This document shows, piece after piece, positions 52,010 through 61,585 of a stretch of 64,000 bases of DNA. Where the stretch lies: the NCBI GenBank assembly GCA_017651265.1, contig JAGCDO010000026.1:95595-159594 (forward strand), written 5' to 3'. Numbering within the stretch: position 1 is the stretch's first letter; every line of letters begins with the position of its first letter. The position numbers and the translations under genes are program-made. This DNA comes from Prevotella sp. Its GTDB lineage: Bacteria; Bacteroidota; Bacteroidia; Bacteroidales; Bacteroidaceae. The notes under the pieces were generated by a model that did not search any database, had not been told where the DNA came from, and saw only the letters and a list, made by a program, of their open reading frames with translations.

Positions 52010-52687
52010 ATGGAAACAGTGATTAAATTGAAAGAGATCAACAAGATTTACCGGACCGACGAAGTGGAGACGCAGGCGTTGGAGAATGTGAACCTCGAAG
52101 TGCGCAAGGGCGAGTTCCTGAGCATCATGGGACCGTCGGGCTGCGGTAAATCCACACTGTTGAACATCATGGGACTATTAGACGAACCAACCAGCGGACA
52201 GATAGAGCTGTGCGGACAGGTGATAGACCCGAAGATGAGTGACAACCGCCTGGCCGAACTGCGCAACAAGACCTTAGGCTTCGTATTCCAGTCGTTCCAC
52301 CTCATCCCGACGCTCAACGTATTGGATAATGTGCAGCTGCCGCTCATCTACCGAGGTGTGCGTAGCAGTGAGCGTATCCGTCTGGCCAAGGAGGTCATCG
52401 AGCGCGTTGGCCTCAGTCACCGCATGAAACACCGCCCCACGCAACTCTCCGGTGGACAGTGCCAGCGCGTGGCCATCGCCCGAGCCATCATCGGCAACCC
52501 TGAAATCCTCTTAGCCGACGAGCCCACGGGTAACCTCGACTCGAAGATGGGTGCCGAAATCATGGAACTGCTGCACAAACTGAACAAGGAGGACGGCCGC
52601 ACCATCGTCATGGTAACGCACAACGAGCAGCAGGCCAAACAGACTGACAGGATTATCAAATTCCTCGACGGACGACAAATCATGTGA
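52010..52687 (+). CDS. ABC transporter ATPase (MacB/LolD type)
   Basis: 225 residues. Walker A GPSGCGKST, Q-loop VFQSFHLIPTLNVLDNV, signature LSGGQCQRVAIARA and Walker B EILLADEPTGNLDS are intact, with H-loop VTHN. The length and motifs place it with MacB, LolD and FtsE ATPases. It heads an operon with two permeases, a TolC-like channel and an HlyD-like adaptor. A sigma-54-like promoter lies in front. ATG 52010. Confidence 0.93.
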   Translation: METVIKLKEINKIYRTDEVETQALENVNLEVRKGEFLSIMGPSGCGKSTLLNIMGLLDEPTSGQIELCGQVIDPKMSDNRLAELRNKTLGFVFQSFHLIPTLNVLDNVQLPLIYRGVRSSERIRLAKEVIERVGLSHRMKHRPTQLSGGQCQRVAIARAIIGNPEILLADEPTGNLDSKMGAEIMELLHKLNKEDGRTIVMVTHNEQQAKQTDRIIKFLDGRQIM

Positions 52688-52723
52688 TTTGATCATTTAC
52701 TATTTGACATTTTTACGATTGAT

Positions 52724-54064
52724 ATGCTAAGTAAATTCATTCTCTTTATACGACATGCCTTCGCTCTCATCCGTGAAGACAAGCTGTTCTCCGCCATCTA
52801 CGTCGCGGGGACAGCTGTGGCCATTGCCTCGGCCATGGTCATTGCCATCTTTATGAACATCTTGTTAGCCGACATTCCACCGGAGTCGAACCGCAGCCGT
52901 ACGCTCTATCCCCTCCACGGGTTCTACACCAAGTCGCTGGCTGAAGAAGGTCTCAATTTCGACATGCGCTACTCCACGGAAGCTCTTGACTCGTGCTTCC
53001 GAAGGCTGAAATGCGTGGAGGTCGCCACGGGCATCACGGAAGCCAACCTCGTCATCGGCGACGAGACAGAGCAGCATATGACTGCCGCTTATGCCCTGCG
53101 CACCGACCCCAGTTTCTTCCGTCTCTACAATCTGACGTTCCTCAGTGGCCGCCCCTTCTCCAAGAAGGAGTTCCGACAGGGCGAGCGCGTATGCGTCATC
53201 ACCCACAAGGTGGCCGAGCGGCTCGGTGGTGTAACGCATGTGAGAATCGACGACAACAGCGGTTCCCACTCATTCCGCGTCGTAGGAGTAATCAAAGCGG
53301 TGAGTACACTGAAGGATAATGCCGCAGCTGACATATACATCCCCTATTCGGCGCAAGTCGGCAACTACCCGAATATAGATCAGTACCTCGACCAAATTAG
53401 TTACTCCGGCCAACTCAATGTGCGCCTGCTGCTGCGTGAGGGCTACAGCCGTCAGGACTTCCTTGACGAGATAGAGCCGCTGCGCCAACAGTACAACGCC
53501 GTGATGAACGCACGGCTGGGCAACGACTGGGGAGAGTGGCGGATAGATGCCGACACACATTTCTTCCACACGTTGAACTTTTTCAACCATGACAAAGGGC
53601 AGAACCTTGCCATGAAGGCCCAGGAGCTTACACTGCCCGCGCTGCTGATGCTGCTGTTTCTGCTGCTGCCCGCCATCAACCTGAGCGGACTGATGAGCAA
53701 TCGCATGGAGGCCCGCCGCTCCGAGATGGGCATCCGCAGGGCCTTCGGTGCCAAGCAGCGCACACTGCTGAATGAAGTTATCCACGAGAATCTCGTGCTG
53801 ACACTCCTTGGCGGCATCGTCGGCTGGCTGCTGTCGTGTCTCTTCTTCACCGCCATCTGCGCGACCGAGGTGTTCCATAACATGATCCCTGGCGTCAGTC
53901 AGGTCAGCAATGACATAAGCCTCGACTTCCGGATGTTCTTCACGCCCACGCTCTTCCTCGTGGCTTTCCTCTGCTGCGCTGTGCTCAATCTGATGGCTGC
54001 GCTCATCCCCGCGTGGCACTCGCTCCGCAAACCGATTGTTGAATCCCTCAACCAGAAGAGATAA
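52724..54064 (+). CDS. ABC transporter permease (MacB/FtsX type), first
   Basis: 446 residues. A first membrane helix at ~25-48, a large periplasmic domain (~50-290, MacB_PCD-like), then three C-terminal membrane helices (LTLPALLMLLFLLLPAINLS and two more) with the FtsX signature RRSEMGIRRAFGAKQRTLLN. It has no ATPase domain and would pair with the ATPase 36 bases upstream. The second permease starts two bases after its stop. Confidence 0.9.
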   Translation: MLSKFILFIRHAFALIREDKLFSAIYVAGTAVAIASAMVIAIFMNILLADIPPESNRSRTLYPLHGFYTKSLAEEGLNFDMRYSTEALDSCFRRLKCVEVATGITEANLVIGDETEQHMTAAYALRTDPSFFRLYNLTFLSGRPFSKKEFRQGERVCVITHKVAERLGGVTHVRIDDNSGSHSFRVVGVIKAVSTLKDNAAADIYIPYSAQVGNYPNIDQYLDQISYSGQLNVRLLLREGYSRQDFLDEIEPLRQQYNAVMNARLGNDWGEWRIDADTHFFHTLNFFNHDKGQNLAMKAQELTLPALLMLLFLLLPAINLSGLMSNRMEARRSEMGIRRAFGAKQRTLLNEVIHENLVLTLLGGIVGWLLSCLFFTAICATEVFHNMIPGVSQVSNDISLDFRMFFTPTLFLVAFLCCAVLNLMAALIPAWHSLRKPIVESLNQKR

Positions 54065-54065
54065 T

Positions 54066-55412
54066 ATGAACCAGACATTCAAGAACTTTTGGGCGCATCG
54101 CCGACAGAACGGCTTCGTCTTCGTCGAGATCGCCCTCATCGCCGTGCTCAGTTTCTACTTTATAGACTATTTCATGGTCACTTACTACGACCGATATCTC
54201 TGCCGCCCCGCCACGCAGTTCGAGACCGAGCATCTGCTCGTGGGACAGGTGGGAATCCTGAATGACGCCGGACACTGGAACGAGGTAAGAGACCGGAATT
54301 TGGTCATCCCGGTTGATCTCGACACCACAAAGATGAATCCAGCCCTGGCGGACGAATATCTGAAGGACATGGCCAACCTTTTTGCCCTGCGTGACAAGGT
54401 GCGCGCTCTGCCCGAAGTGGAGCACGCCGCCCTAACCTACAGTTATATTAACGGCCAATGGAGTTGGATAACAGCCTACAGCCCCGAGGCTGACACCACC
54501 CGCCTCTGCGGTGCCTTCCCAGAAAAATACCTGCTTCATCAGCAGTACTTCGAGACGCAGGGCATCCGGGCCATCGAGGGCAGTCCCTCGGCCGCCGAGC
54601 TCTCAGAGTCGTGCCCCGAGGACGGCGCCGTCATTACCCGCTCACTTGCCATCGCGCTCTTCGGCACTGACCAGGCCGTGGGCAAACGGTTTGTAGGGTG
54701 GGTGCAGAAGGTCGGTGAGAACGAATCCCATCCGCGCGACCACTACATCGTGGCGGGCGTGATGGAGGACTTCCGCATCGCCTTTGACGACCGCTATGCC
54801 TACTCCATCATGACGCCGGTGACATCGGCCATGCGCTCGGGTCTACTCATCCGACTGAAGCCCGAGGTCGATACCGAGGCGTTCGTGAGTCGCCTGACGT
54901 TGCCCGGCGATCTGCAGGCGGGTCGCTATGCGCTGGTCAGGCTCCATACGATGAAGAATGTCGAGAAGCAGTCGGGCACGGCCATGGAATACAACATCCT
55001 CGGCACATTTATCGCCCTGCTGCTGCTCAACGTGATGCTTGGCACGCTCGGTACTTTCTGGCTCCAAATTCGTAAGCGTACAGAGGACATCGGTATCATG
55101 CGCAGTTTCGGTGCCAAGCGTCGCGACATTTTCTGGATGCTCTGGCGTGAGGCGGCACTATTGACGCTCATCGCTGCCGTGGTCGGACAGATCATCTGGT
55201 TGCAGTTCGCCATGAACATCGGACTCGCCAAGGGACACACGCTGAGCGGCACGGGACAGGAGTCGGACTGGTTGTCGATCTTCTGGCTGCACTATCTTGC
55301 GGTCTGCGCCATCCAGTACATCATTCTTTTGATCATCGTCACCCTCGGCATGGTCGTTCCCACATTCCGTGCTATGTATAAACGTCCAGTGGAAGCCCTG
55401 CACCATGAATAA
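54066..55412 (+). CDS. ABC transporter permease (MacB/FtsX type), second
   Basis: 448 residues with the same plan: an N-terminal helix (GFVFVEIALIAVLSFYFIDY), a periplasmic domain and three C-terminal helices carrying RKRTEDIGIMRSFGAKRRD. ATG 54066, one base after the first permease's stop. It differs a lot in the periplasmic part, which suggests a heterodimeric transporter. Its stop overlaps the start of the TolC-like gene by eight bases. Confidence 0.9.
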   Translation: MNQTFKNFWAHRRQNGFVFVEIALIAVLSFYFIDYFMVTYYDRYLCRPATQFETEHLLVGQVGILNDAGHWNEVRDRNLVIPVDLDTTKMNPALADEYLKDMANLFALRDKVRALPEVEHAALTYSYINGQWSWITAYSPEADTTRLCGAFPEKYLLHQQYFETQGIRAIEGSPSAAELSESCPEDGAVITRSLAIALFGTDQAVGKRFVGWVQKVGENESHPRDHYIVAGVMEDFRIAFDDRYAYSIMTPVTSAMRSGLLIRLKPEVDTEAFVSRLTLPGDLQAGRYALVRLHTMKNVEKQSGTAMEYNILGTFIALLLLNVMLGTLGTFWLQIRKRTEDIGIMRSFGAKRRDIFWMLWREAALLTLIAAVVGQIIWLQFAMNIGLAKGHTLSGTGQESDWLSIFWLHYLAVCAIQYIILLIIVTLGMVVPTFRAMYKRPVEALHHE

Positions 55413-56874
55413 GGTTCTTTTGTCCTGCCTCGTCCTGTTGCCTTTCATGGCATCAGCTCAGATAGATCCGCTCAGACTGACGCTTGATGACTGTATCACG
55501 ATGGCGCGCCGCCAGAGTATCGATGCAGCCGTAGCCCTGGGTGAATTGCGCTCGGCCTATTGGCAGTGGCGCAGTTACCGGGCCGACCTGCTACCTGAGG
55601 TGTCGTTGTCGGGTACAGCACCCTCGTGGAACAAGCGCTACAACTCGTACCAGCAGGCCGACGGCTCGCTGTCGTTCGTGCGCAACGACTACCTCGGACT
55701 GGACGGTGCGGTGAACATCACACAGAAGCTGTGGCCCACGGGCGGCTCGATCGGCGTGGAGTCGTCGCTCGACTATCTGCACCAGTCGGGCAACGGCGGG
55801 TCGGGCAACCAGTTCATGTCTCTGCCCGTGGCCGTCACACTATCGCAACCGCTCTTTAGCGTGAACCACCTGAAGTGGAACCGCCGCATAGAACCGCTGC
55901 GATACCGCGAGGCGCAGGCGCGATTCCTCACCGAAACCGAACAGGTGGCCATGCAGGCCATCAGCCTCTACTTCGGTCTGCTGCTGGCCGGCGAACAGGT
56001 AAATATTGCAAAGCAAAATCTACAGACAGCCGAGAAACTCTACGAGGTGGCGCAGGCCAAGCGCCGCATGGGTACCATCAGCGAGAACGACGTGCTGCAA
56101 CTGCGTCTCGACGTACTCACCGCCCGCAGTGCCCTGACCAACAGCGAGAGCAACCGCCAGACCCGCCAGTTCGCCCTCCGCTCGTTCCTCGACGTGGAAG
56201 CAGACATAGAGCCGGTAGTGCCTGAGGATGTACCAGAGGTGCGCCTCGACTATGACAACGTGCTGAATCACGCCCTCCAGAACAACGCCCTCGCTACCAC
56301 CATGCGCCGTCGCCAGATGGAGGCCGACTATGCTGTGGCCTCGGCCCGCGCCAACCGTCAAAGCATCAATCTCTACGCCCAGCTTGGCTATACCGGCACG
56401 GGCGAGAACATGAACAGTGCCTACCGCAACCTGCTCAGTAACGAGGTGGTGCAGGTAGGGATCACCGTTCCGCTGCTCGACTGGGGCAAGCGAAAAGGAC
56501 AACGACGCATGGCAGAGTCAAACCGTGACATCGTGCAGGGTCAGTTGCGCCAGCAGTCGCAGGAGTTCCGGCAGAACATCTTTATCCTCACCGAGCAGTT
56601 CAATAACCAGGCCGAGCAACTGCGCATTGCCTGTGAGGCGGACACCATCGCTCAGCGCCGCTATCACACTAACGTCGAGACGTTCAAGATTGGCAGCATC
56701 TCCACCCTCGAACTCTCCAACGCACAGACCGCCAAGGACCAGGCCCGCCAGAACCGCATCCAACAACTCTTCAACTACTGGTACTATTATTATCAACTCC
56801 GCAGCATCGCTCTTTGGGATTTCGAGCGCGGCTGCGAACTCACGGCAGACGTAGAAAAACTTGTAAGACAATGA
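55405..56874 (+). CDS. TolC-family outer-membrane efflux protein
   Basis: 489 residues. The signal peptide KVLLSCLVLLPFMASA is followed by LRLTLDDCITMARRQSIDAA, the usual TolC-type helical start, and two repeats of long helices with the beta-barrel segments between (YNSYQQADGSLSFVRNDYLG). GKRKGQRRMAESNRDIVQGQ lies in the second repeat. It would form the outer-membrane duct for the ABC pump. ATG 55405, overlapping the second permease by eight bases; its stop overlaps the adaptor start by four. Confidence 0.92.
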   Translation: MNKVLLSCLVLLPFMASAQIDPLRLTLDDCITMARRQSIDAAVALGELRSAYWQWRSYRADLLPEVSLSGTAPSWNKRYNSYQQADGSLSFVRNDYLGLDGAVNITQKLWPTGGSIGVESSLDYLHQSGNGGSGNQFMSLPVAVTLSQPLFSVNHLKWNRRIEPLRYREAQARFLTETEQVAMQAISLYFGLLLAGEQVNIAKQNLQTAEKLYEVAQAKRRMGTISENDVLQLRLDVLTARSALTNSESNRQTRQFALRSFLDVEADIEPVVPEDVPEVRLDYDNVLNHALQNNALATTMRRRQMEADYAVASARANRQSINLYAQLGYTGTGENMNSAYRNLLSNEVVQVGITVPLLDWGKRKGQRRMAESNRDIVQGQLRQQSQEFRQNIFILTEQFNNQAEQLRIACEADTIAQRRYHTNVETFKIGSISTLELSNAQTAKDQARQNRIQQLFNYWYYYYQLRSIALWDFERGCELTADVEKLVRQ

Positions 56875-58136
56875 AAGCAGACAATCAGACGATGGACAGG
56901 CAGATTCCTGTCAGCGAACAAAGACGACGTAAACTCCGTCGGGCCGCCGTGGTCGTTACCATCGCGGTAGCGGTGCTTGGCGCAGGTGCTTGGCTTGGCA
57001 CGCAGATGATTCCAACCCTTGACCGCAAGGCACTTATCATCTCAGAGGTGGATCGTGGCACTATCGACGTCAGTGTTTCGGCTACGGGGCGCATCGTTCC
57101 TGCCTTTGAGGAAATCATCGTTTCGCCAATCAGCTCTCAGATATTAGAGGTCTATGCTCATAGCGGCGACAGTGTGGATGTGGGTACACCCTTGTTGCGA
57201 CTTGACCTCCAGTCGGCCGAGATGGACTACTCCAAAGCTCTCGATGAACGTGAGATACGCCGCCAACAGACCACTCAGCTGAAGGCTAACACTGAGACTC
57301 AACTCTCCGACCGTCGGATGCAGATCAAGGTAAAGGAAATGGAACTCTCGCAACTTGAAGCCCAGCTGCGCAACGAACTCTATCTCGACAGTCTCGGTAG
57401 CGGTACCCGCGACCGTGTGCGTCAGGCCGAGAACACACTGCGTACGGCTCAGATGCAACTCTCGCAACTGCGCCAACAATACCAGAATGAGCAGCGCGTG
57501 CGTCAGGCCGACCTCCGCATGCAGCAACTCCAGAATGGTATCTATGAGAAAGGACTCGATGAGAAGCGCCGTACGCTCGACGATGCCAAGATCCGCTCAC
57601 CCCGTCGTGCCACGCTCACCTATATCAACAACGAAGTAGGCAGCACCATCGGCGCAGGTCAGAAGATCGCCGTGGTAAGCGACCTGAGCCACTTCAAGGC
57701 CGAGTGTGAAATCTCCGACAGTCACAGCGAGCGCGTCCGCGTCGGTGGCGCCGTCATCCTCCGTATCGGCAAGGAGCGCCTGACGGGCACCATCAATACC
57801 GTCACACCATTGAGCCAGAGCGATGCCATTACCTTCACCGTCGTCCCCGACGATATGTCGCACCCGCGCCTCCGCTCCGGCCTCCGCACCGAGGTCTTCG
57901 TCATCACCAGCATCAAGGACGACGTCCTCCGTATCCGGAACGGCTCCTTCTACAGCGGTCCCGGCGACTACACCCTCTTCGTCCTCGACGGCAATCTCCT
58001 CCACCCCCGCCAAGTGAAACTGGGTGAATGTAACTACGATTACATAGAAGTTATTAGCGGCCTGAACACTGGCGAGCAGGTTATTGTCAACGACATGACA
58101 AAGTACAAGGGAAAGGAGAAACTGAAGGTGGATTAA
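56871..58136 (+). CDS. Periplasmic adaptor (HlyD/MacA type)
   Basis: 421 residues. A short cytoplasmic part, one membrane helix (RAAVVVTIAVAVLGAGAWLG, ~27-47), a first lipoyl-like half (IIVSPISSQILEVYAHSGDS), a long coiled-coil hairpin (~110-240) and a barrel and membrane-proximal domain. Together with the ATPase, permeases and TolC-like duct it completes a MacAB-TolC-like pump. The exported substrate is unknown (antimicrobials, peptides or lipids are typical). ATG 56871 overlaps the TolC-like stop as ATGA. Third codon positions in this stretch are strongly C-rich. Confidence 0.92.
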   Translation: MKADNQTMDRQIPVSEQRRRKLRRAAVVVTIAVAVLGAGAWLGTQMIPTLDRKALIISEVDRGTIDVSVSATGRIVPAFEEIIVSPISSQILEVYAHSGDSVDVGTPLLRLDLQSAEMDYSKALDEREIRRQQTTQLKANTETQLSDRRMQIKVKEMELSQLEAQLRNELYLDSLGSGTRDRVRQAENTLRTAQMQLSQLRQQYQNEQRVRQADLRMQQLQNGIYEKGLDEKRRTLDDAKIRSPRRATLTYINNEVGSTIGAGQKIAVVSDLSHFKAECEISDSHSERVRVGGAVILRIGKERLTGTINTVTPLSQSDAITFTVVPDDMSHPRLRSGLRTEVFVITSIKDDVLRIRNGSFYSGPGDYTLFVLDGNLLHPRQVKLGECNYDYIEVISGLNTGEQVIVNDMTKYKGKEKLKVD

Positions 58137-58164
58137 GAAGAAATATAGTAATTTGAATGAAGGA

Positions 58165-58244
58165 AGTACGAGAAATCATACTTTTTTGCTTGCAGAATCA
58201 GTGTTTCTTCGTATTTTTGCACCAAAAGTACGATAAATCATACG
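58165..58244 (+). promoter_or_regulatory. Two AGTACGAnAAATCATAC sites flanking a -7 box
   Basis: AGTACGAGAAATCATACT (58165-58182) and AGTACGATAAATCATACG (58227-58244) are near-palindromic, start 62 bp apart, and bracket TATTTTTG at 58212-58219, a perfect -7 box. The second site lies at the expected transcription start, suiting a repressor or autoregulator of the two-component pair. Confidence 0.6.
58212..58219 (+). promoter_or_regulatory. Promoter of the two-component genes
   Basis: TATTTTTG fits TAnnTTTG and lies 47 bases before the ATG at 58267, so the regulator and kinase can be made independently of the efflux operon. Confidence 0.7.
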
Positions 58245-58266
58245 CTGATAATAAAAATATATTCAC

Positions 58267-59697
58267 ATGATTCTCGTAGTAGATGACGATAAAAACATCC
58301 GGCTCTCGCTAAAGCTCATACTGGAGCACAACGAGTACGAAGTAGTCTTGGCCGAAGGGCCGAAGGAGGCGATGCAGATAGTCCGCAATACGCCAACAAT
58401 AGAGTTGGTGCTGATGGACCTTAATTACACCCGCGCTACTGACGGCGAAGAAGGACTGACGCTGCTGAAGCAGGTGAAGGTGTTTCGTCCTGAACTGCCG
58501 TGCATTCTGATGACGGCATGGGGCTCTATCGACCTGGCTGTGCAAGGGATGCGAGCTGGTGCCTTCGATTTTATCACTAAGCCTTGGGACAATGGCGTGC
58601 TGTTAGACAGGATTGAGACAGCAAGAAGCCTCACCCCCGATCCCTCTCCAAGGGGCGAGGGGAGTAAATACCTTCAAGGACAGAAAACAACTGACGAACG
58701 AGCACATGATGTACCTACTCCCCTCGCCCCTTGGAGAGGGGTTGGGGGAGAGGCTATCTCAGGCATTCTCGCTACCGTGGCCCGCATTGCCCCTACCAAT
58801 GCACCTGTCTTGATTACAGGTGAAAGCGGTACGGGTAAGGAACTCATCGCGGAGGCTATCCACCGACAGAGCCAACGAGCCAACGGTCCGTTTGTGAAAG
58901 TGAACCTCGGTGGTATTTCCACGTCACTATTCGAGAGCGAGATGTTCGGCCACAAGAAAGGCTCGTTCACCGATGCCAAGGCCGACCGCATAGGCCGTTT
59001 CGAAATGGCCAAGGGCGGCACGATCTTCCTCGACGAGATTGGCGAATTGTCGTTGGCCAGCCAAGTGAAGTTGTTACGGGTGCTGCAGGACCAAACCTAC
59101 GAGGTGCTGGGTGACAGTCAGACACGCCGAACAGATGTCCGTGTGGTCTGCGCGACAAATGCCGACCTTCGCGCGATGGTTGAGGAAAAGACTTTCCGCG
59201 AGGATTTGTTTTACCGCATCAATATCATCAGCCTCCATTTGCCGCCTCTGCGAGACCGTCGTGAGGACATACCGCTATTGGTTAATCACTTCCTTCGACT
59301 GGCTTGTGAGGCTAACAATCTTCCGCATGTCTCCGTTTCGACAGAGGCCATCGGCTATCTCCAAACACTTCCGTTCCTAGGTAACATACGCGAACTGAAG
59401 AATCTGGTGGAGAGGGCCTTGCTGATGAAAGAAAGCCTCACCCCCGACCCCTCTCCCAAAGAGAGGGGAGTGGTTACTCTTGGCCGTCAAGATTTTGAGT
59501 GTTTTTCAACGGATAGTCTATCTACTCCCCTCTCCGTTTGGAGAGGGGCCGGGGGCGAGGCTTCTCTTGCTTCCATGGAGCGCAACGCCATTGCTGCCTG
59601 CATTGCCAAGCACAACGGTAACCTCTCGCTTGTCGCTAAGGAATTGGGCATCAGTCGTGGTGCCCTCTACCGCAAAATAGAAAAGCATGGACTATGA
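58267..59697 (+). CDS. NtrC-family sigma-54-dependent response regulator
   Basis: 476 residues. The receiver domain (1-118) has VVDDDKN and phosphoacceptor D51 in LVLMDLNY. The AAA+ domain (~165-395) has Walker A GESGTGKE, the sigma-54 contact loop GSFTDA (GAFTGA variant), [20 protein letters not shown] and RNI-type linker [16 protein letters not shown]. The Fis-type HTH (~440-476) ends [21 protein letters not shown]. Two inverted-repeat elements at 58626-58755 and 59433-59563 are translated in the two linkers, as [11 protein letters not shown] and [11 protein letters not shown]. It is the likely activator of the sigma-54-like promoter at 51951. Confidence 0.93.
   Translation: MILVVDDDKNIRLSLKLILEHNEYEVVLAEGPKEAMQIVRNTPTIELVLMDLNYTRATDGEEGLTLLKQVKVFRPELPCILMTAWGSIDLAVQGMRAGAFDFITKPWDNGVLLDRIETARSLTPDPSPRGEGSKYLQGQKTTDERAHDVPTPLAPWRGVGGEAISGILATVARIAPTNAPVLITGESGTGKELIAEAIHRQSQRANGPFVKVNLGGISTSLFESEMFGHKKGSFTDAKADRIGRFEMAKGGTIFLDEIGELSLASQVKLLRVLQDQTYEVLGDSQTRRTDVRVVCATNADLRAMVEEKTFREDLFYRINIISLHLPPLRDRREDIPLLVNHFLRLACEANNLPHVSVSTEAIGYLQTLPFLGNIRELKNLVERALLMKESLTPDPSPKERGVVTLGRQDFECFSTDSLSTPLSVWRGAGGEASLASMERNAIAACIAKHNGNLSLVAKELGISRGALYRKIEKHGL
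58626..58755. repeat. Inverted-repeat element 1 inside the response regulator
   Basis: Left arm 58626-58666 (AAGCCTCACCCCCGATCCCT and onward) is the reverse complement, imperfectly, of right arm 58716-58755. The ~50-bp centre is unrelated to element 2. It falls between the receiver and AAA+ domains and is open in the gene's frame. Confidence 0.85.
59433..59563. repeat. Inverted-repeat element 2 inside the response regulator
   Basis: Left arm 59433-59471 (AAGCCTCACCCCCGACCCCT and onward) pairs with right arm 59523-59563. It falls between the AAA+ and HTH domains and is open in frame. The arms match those of element 1 closely. Confidence 0.85.
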
Positions 59698-60947
59698 AAC
59701 TGAAGCATTATTTCCTCCTCCTTGCATTAGGTATCGTCCTGTTGGCTGGCGTAGCACTCTTCGCTACGTTCCGTAGTCACCCTACATTGTTCTACGTCAC
59801 CGAGGGCTTTGTAGTCCTGATATTGTTCTACCTTTGGTACTTTTACCGCAAGACCATTCGGCCGTACGACACATTGATTGGCGGCATGGAACTGGTACGG
59901 GAACTCGACTTGACTACGCGTCTTGCTCGATCGGGACAATATGAGACTGATATTATCGTTCGCACATTCAATGACCTGCTGAGTCGCCTGCGCAGCGAAC
60001 ATCTCAGGCTCGAAGAACAATATACTTTCCTTAATCTGCTTATCGAAGCCTCACCGATGGGGGTTATCCAGTGCGACCTCGACGGTAATACCACCACCAT
60101 GAATCCCGCAGCACGTGAGATGCTGTCGCCCGCCATCGAAGAATCCATCAAATCACTGCCGCTTGGCGAGGTAACCACTGTAAGGACTCCTGGTGAGCCA
60201 CAACTATTCCGCATCAGTCATCTGTCGTTCCCAGACCGTGGTTTCCAGCATCCTTTCTTTCTGATAGAATCGCTGACATCTGAGATACGTCTTGCTGAGA
60301 AAGCAGCTTATGAACGTGTCATCCGTATGATTGCCCACGAGGTAAACAACAGCGTGGCGGGAATCATAAGTAGTCTCACAGGCGATGAGGCAGAGCGACT
60401 CACCGCCCTCTCCGCTTTCGTCACTCGTTTTGCCGATGTGGTCAAGATTCCGCAGCCCCAGCTGCAGCTTTGCGACCTCAGTGAGGAAGTGGACGCTTGC
60501 CGTCCTTTCCTCGAGAATATGTGTACACAGGCGCAAGTGCAGGTTGACTTCCAGCTTACTGACGATGCCATACCAGTGCATCTTGACACGGTACTTTTCC
60601 AGCAGGTGCTCATCAATATCGTTAAGAATGCAGTTGAGAGTATCGGTGAAAGGCAACGGGCAGGCGATGGGACGTTGGAAAAGGAGAAAGGTCATATCAC
60701 CATCACGACAACTCCCATTCTTGCTGGTGAGCTTCCCCAACTGATAATTACCGACAATGGTCATGGCATCCATGCATCCATAGCGAAGAATCTATTCACT
60801 CCGTTTTTCTCTACCAAACCTCAAGGCCAGGGTCTTGGTCTTTTGCTCATTCGCGACATCCTTACTTCTCATCACTGTACGTTCAATCTGCATACTGATC
60901 CCATAGACCATCTTACTCGCTTTACCATCCAGTTTCCCAAGAAATGA
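59694..60947 (+). CDS. Membrane sensor histidine kinase
   Basis: 417 residues. Two membrane helices at ~5-25 and ~33-50 with only a short periplasmic loop, a HAMP-like stretch (IGGMELVRELDLTTRL), a PAS-like part (~105-200), the phosphoacceptor H215 in RMIAHEVNNSVAG, N-box VLINIVKNAVES, G1 LIITDNGHGI and G2 FFSTKPQGQGLGL. Lacking a big sensor domain, it may sense the membrane or cytoplasm. ATG 59694 overlaps the regulator stop (ATGA). It should phosphorylate the NtrC-type regulator. Confidence 0.93.
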   Translation: MKLKHYFLLLALGIVLLAGVALFATFRSHPTLFYVTEGFVVLILFYLWYFYRKTIRPYDTLIGGMELVRELDLTTRLARSGQYETDIIVRTFNDLLSRLRSEHLRLEEQYTFLNLLIEASPMGVIQCDLDGNTTTMNPAAREMLSPAIEESIKSLPLGEVTTVRTPGEPQLFRISHLSFPDRGFQHPFFLIESLTSEIRLAEKAAYERVIRMIAHEVNNSVAGIISSLTGDEAERLTALSAFVTRFADVVKIPQPQLQLCDLSEEVDACRPFLENMCTQAQVQVDFQLTDDAIPVHLDTVLFQQVLINIVKNAVESIGERQRAGDGTLEKEKGHITITTTPILAGELPQLIITDNGHGIHASIAKNLFTPFFSTKPQGQGLGLLLIRDILTSHHCTFNLHTDPIDHLTRFTIQFPKK

Positions 60948-61037
60948 TCAGCGGGAACACCCTAACCCTCTACCATTTAGTCGAATTCCTTACCCTGAGC
61001 AGATTTGAGCTCGCAAGGACTTTTCATTTTCTTGCCA

Positions 61038-61224
61038 ACATCTAACCCATATCTCTTGAAATACCGATGTACAATGGGTTTGAGACGGGTTAGATGTTGT
61101 TCAAACATCTAACCAACATATCCCGTAGATATCCCGTTGTTTTTGTTCCTCTAGTGAAACTTGGGTTAGATGTGGGTTAGATGAAGGTTAGATGTTAGGT
61201 ACATGTTGCTCAAACATCTAACCC
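61038..61224. repeat. Seven-copy GGTTAGATG array
   Basis: Copies in mixed orientation lie at 61038-61048 (-), 61087-61097 (+), 61104-61114 (-), 61163-61173 (+), 61174-61183 (+), 61186-61195 (+) and 61214-61224 (-). The pair 61088/61114 can form an 11-bp hairpin. Otherwise I see no gene or known RNA in 60948-61668, apart from the rpsU promoter and two CTCCCAGCGTTT copies near 61400-61430. Confidence 0.8.
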
Positions 61225-61585
61225 ATGTCAAACCCTTTGTGGTTGGGCGTTTCAGGCATGTTAGGTTATATGTTGGGGTATTTTGAAAACAAATGTGCAT
61301 GATGTGACTCATTAAACCACCAACTGCAATGTATATTTATACGGTCCAAAAATAGGGCATTTAGAGAGTATGGCATTTGGAGGGAGTAAATGCCTTGATC
61401 ACTCCCAGCGTTTGACGTTTTCTCTCCCAGCGTTTAAGGCGTCGGGTATTTTTATGCATAAGAATGTATAAGCATGCGTCTCCACGTCACCCCTTGATTC
61501 AAGTGAAAAAGCACTTAAAAAGCATCCATGATAAGATATTTTTGAAAAAAAGATGGAAAAATTTGCTTGTTTACCAAAAATGCTG

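Noticed and set aside
61038-61224. CRISPR array from GGTTAGATG copies
   Set aside because: Repeats are 9-11 bp, in both orientations and at uneven distances.
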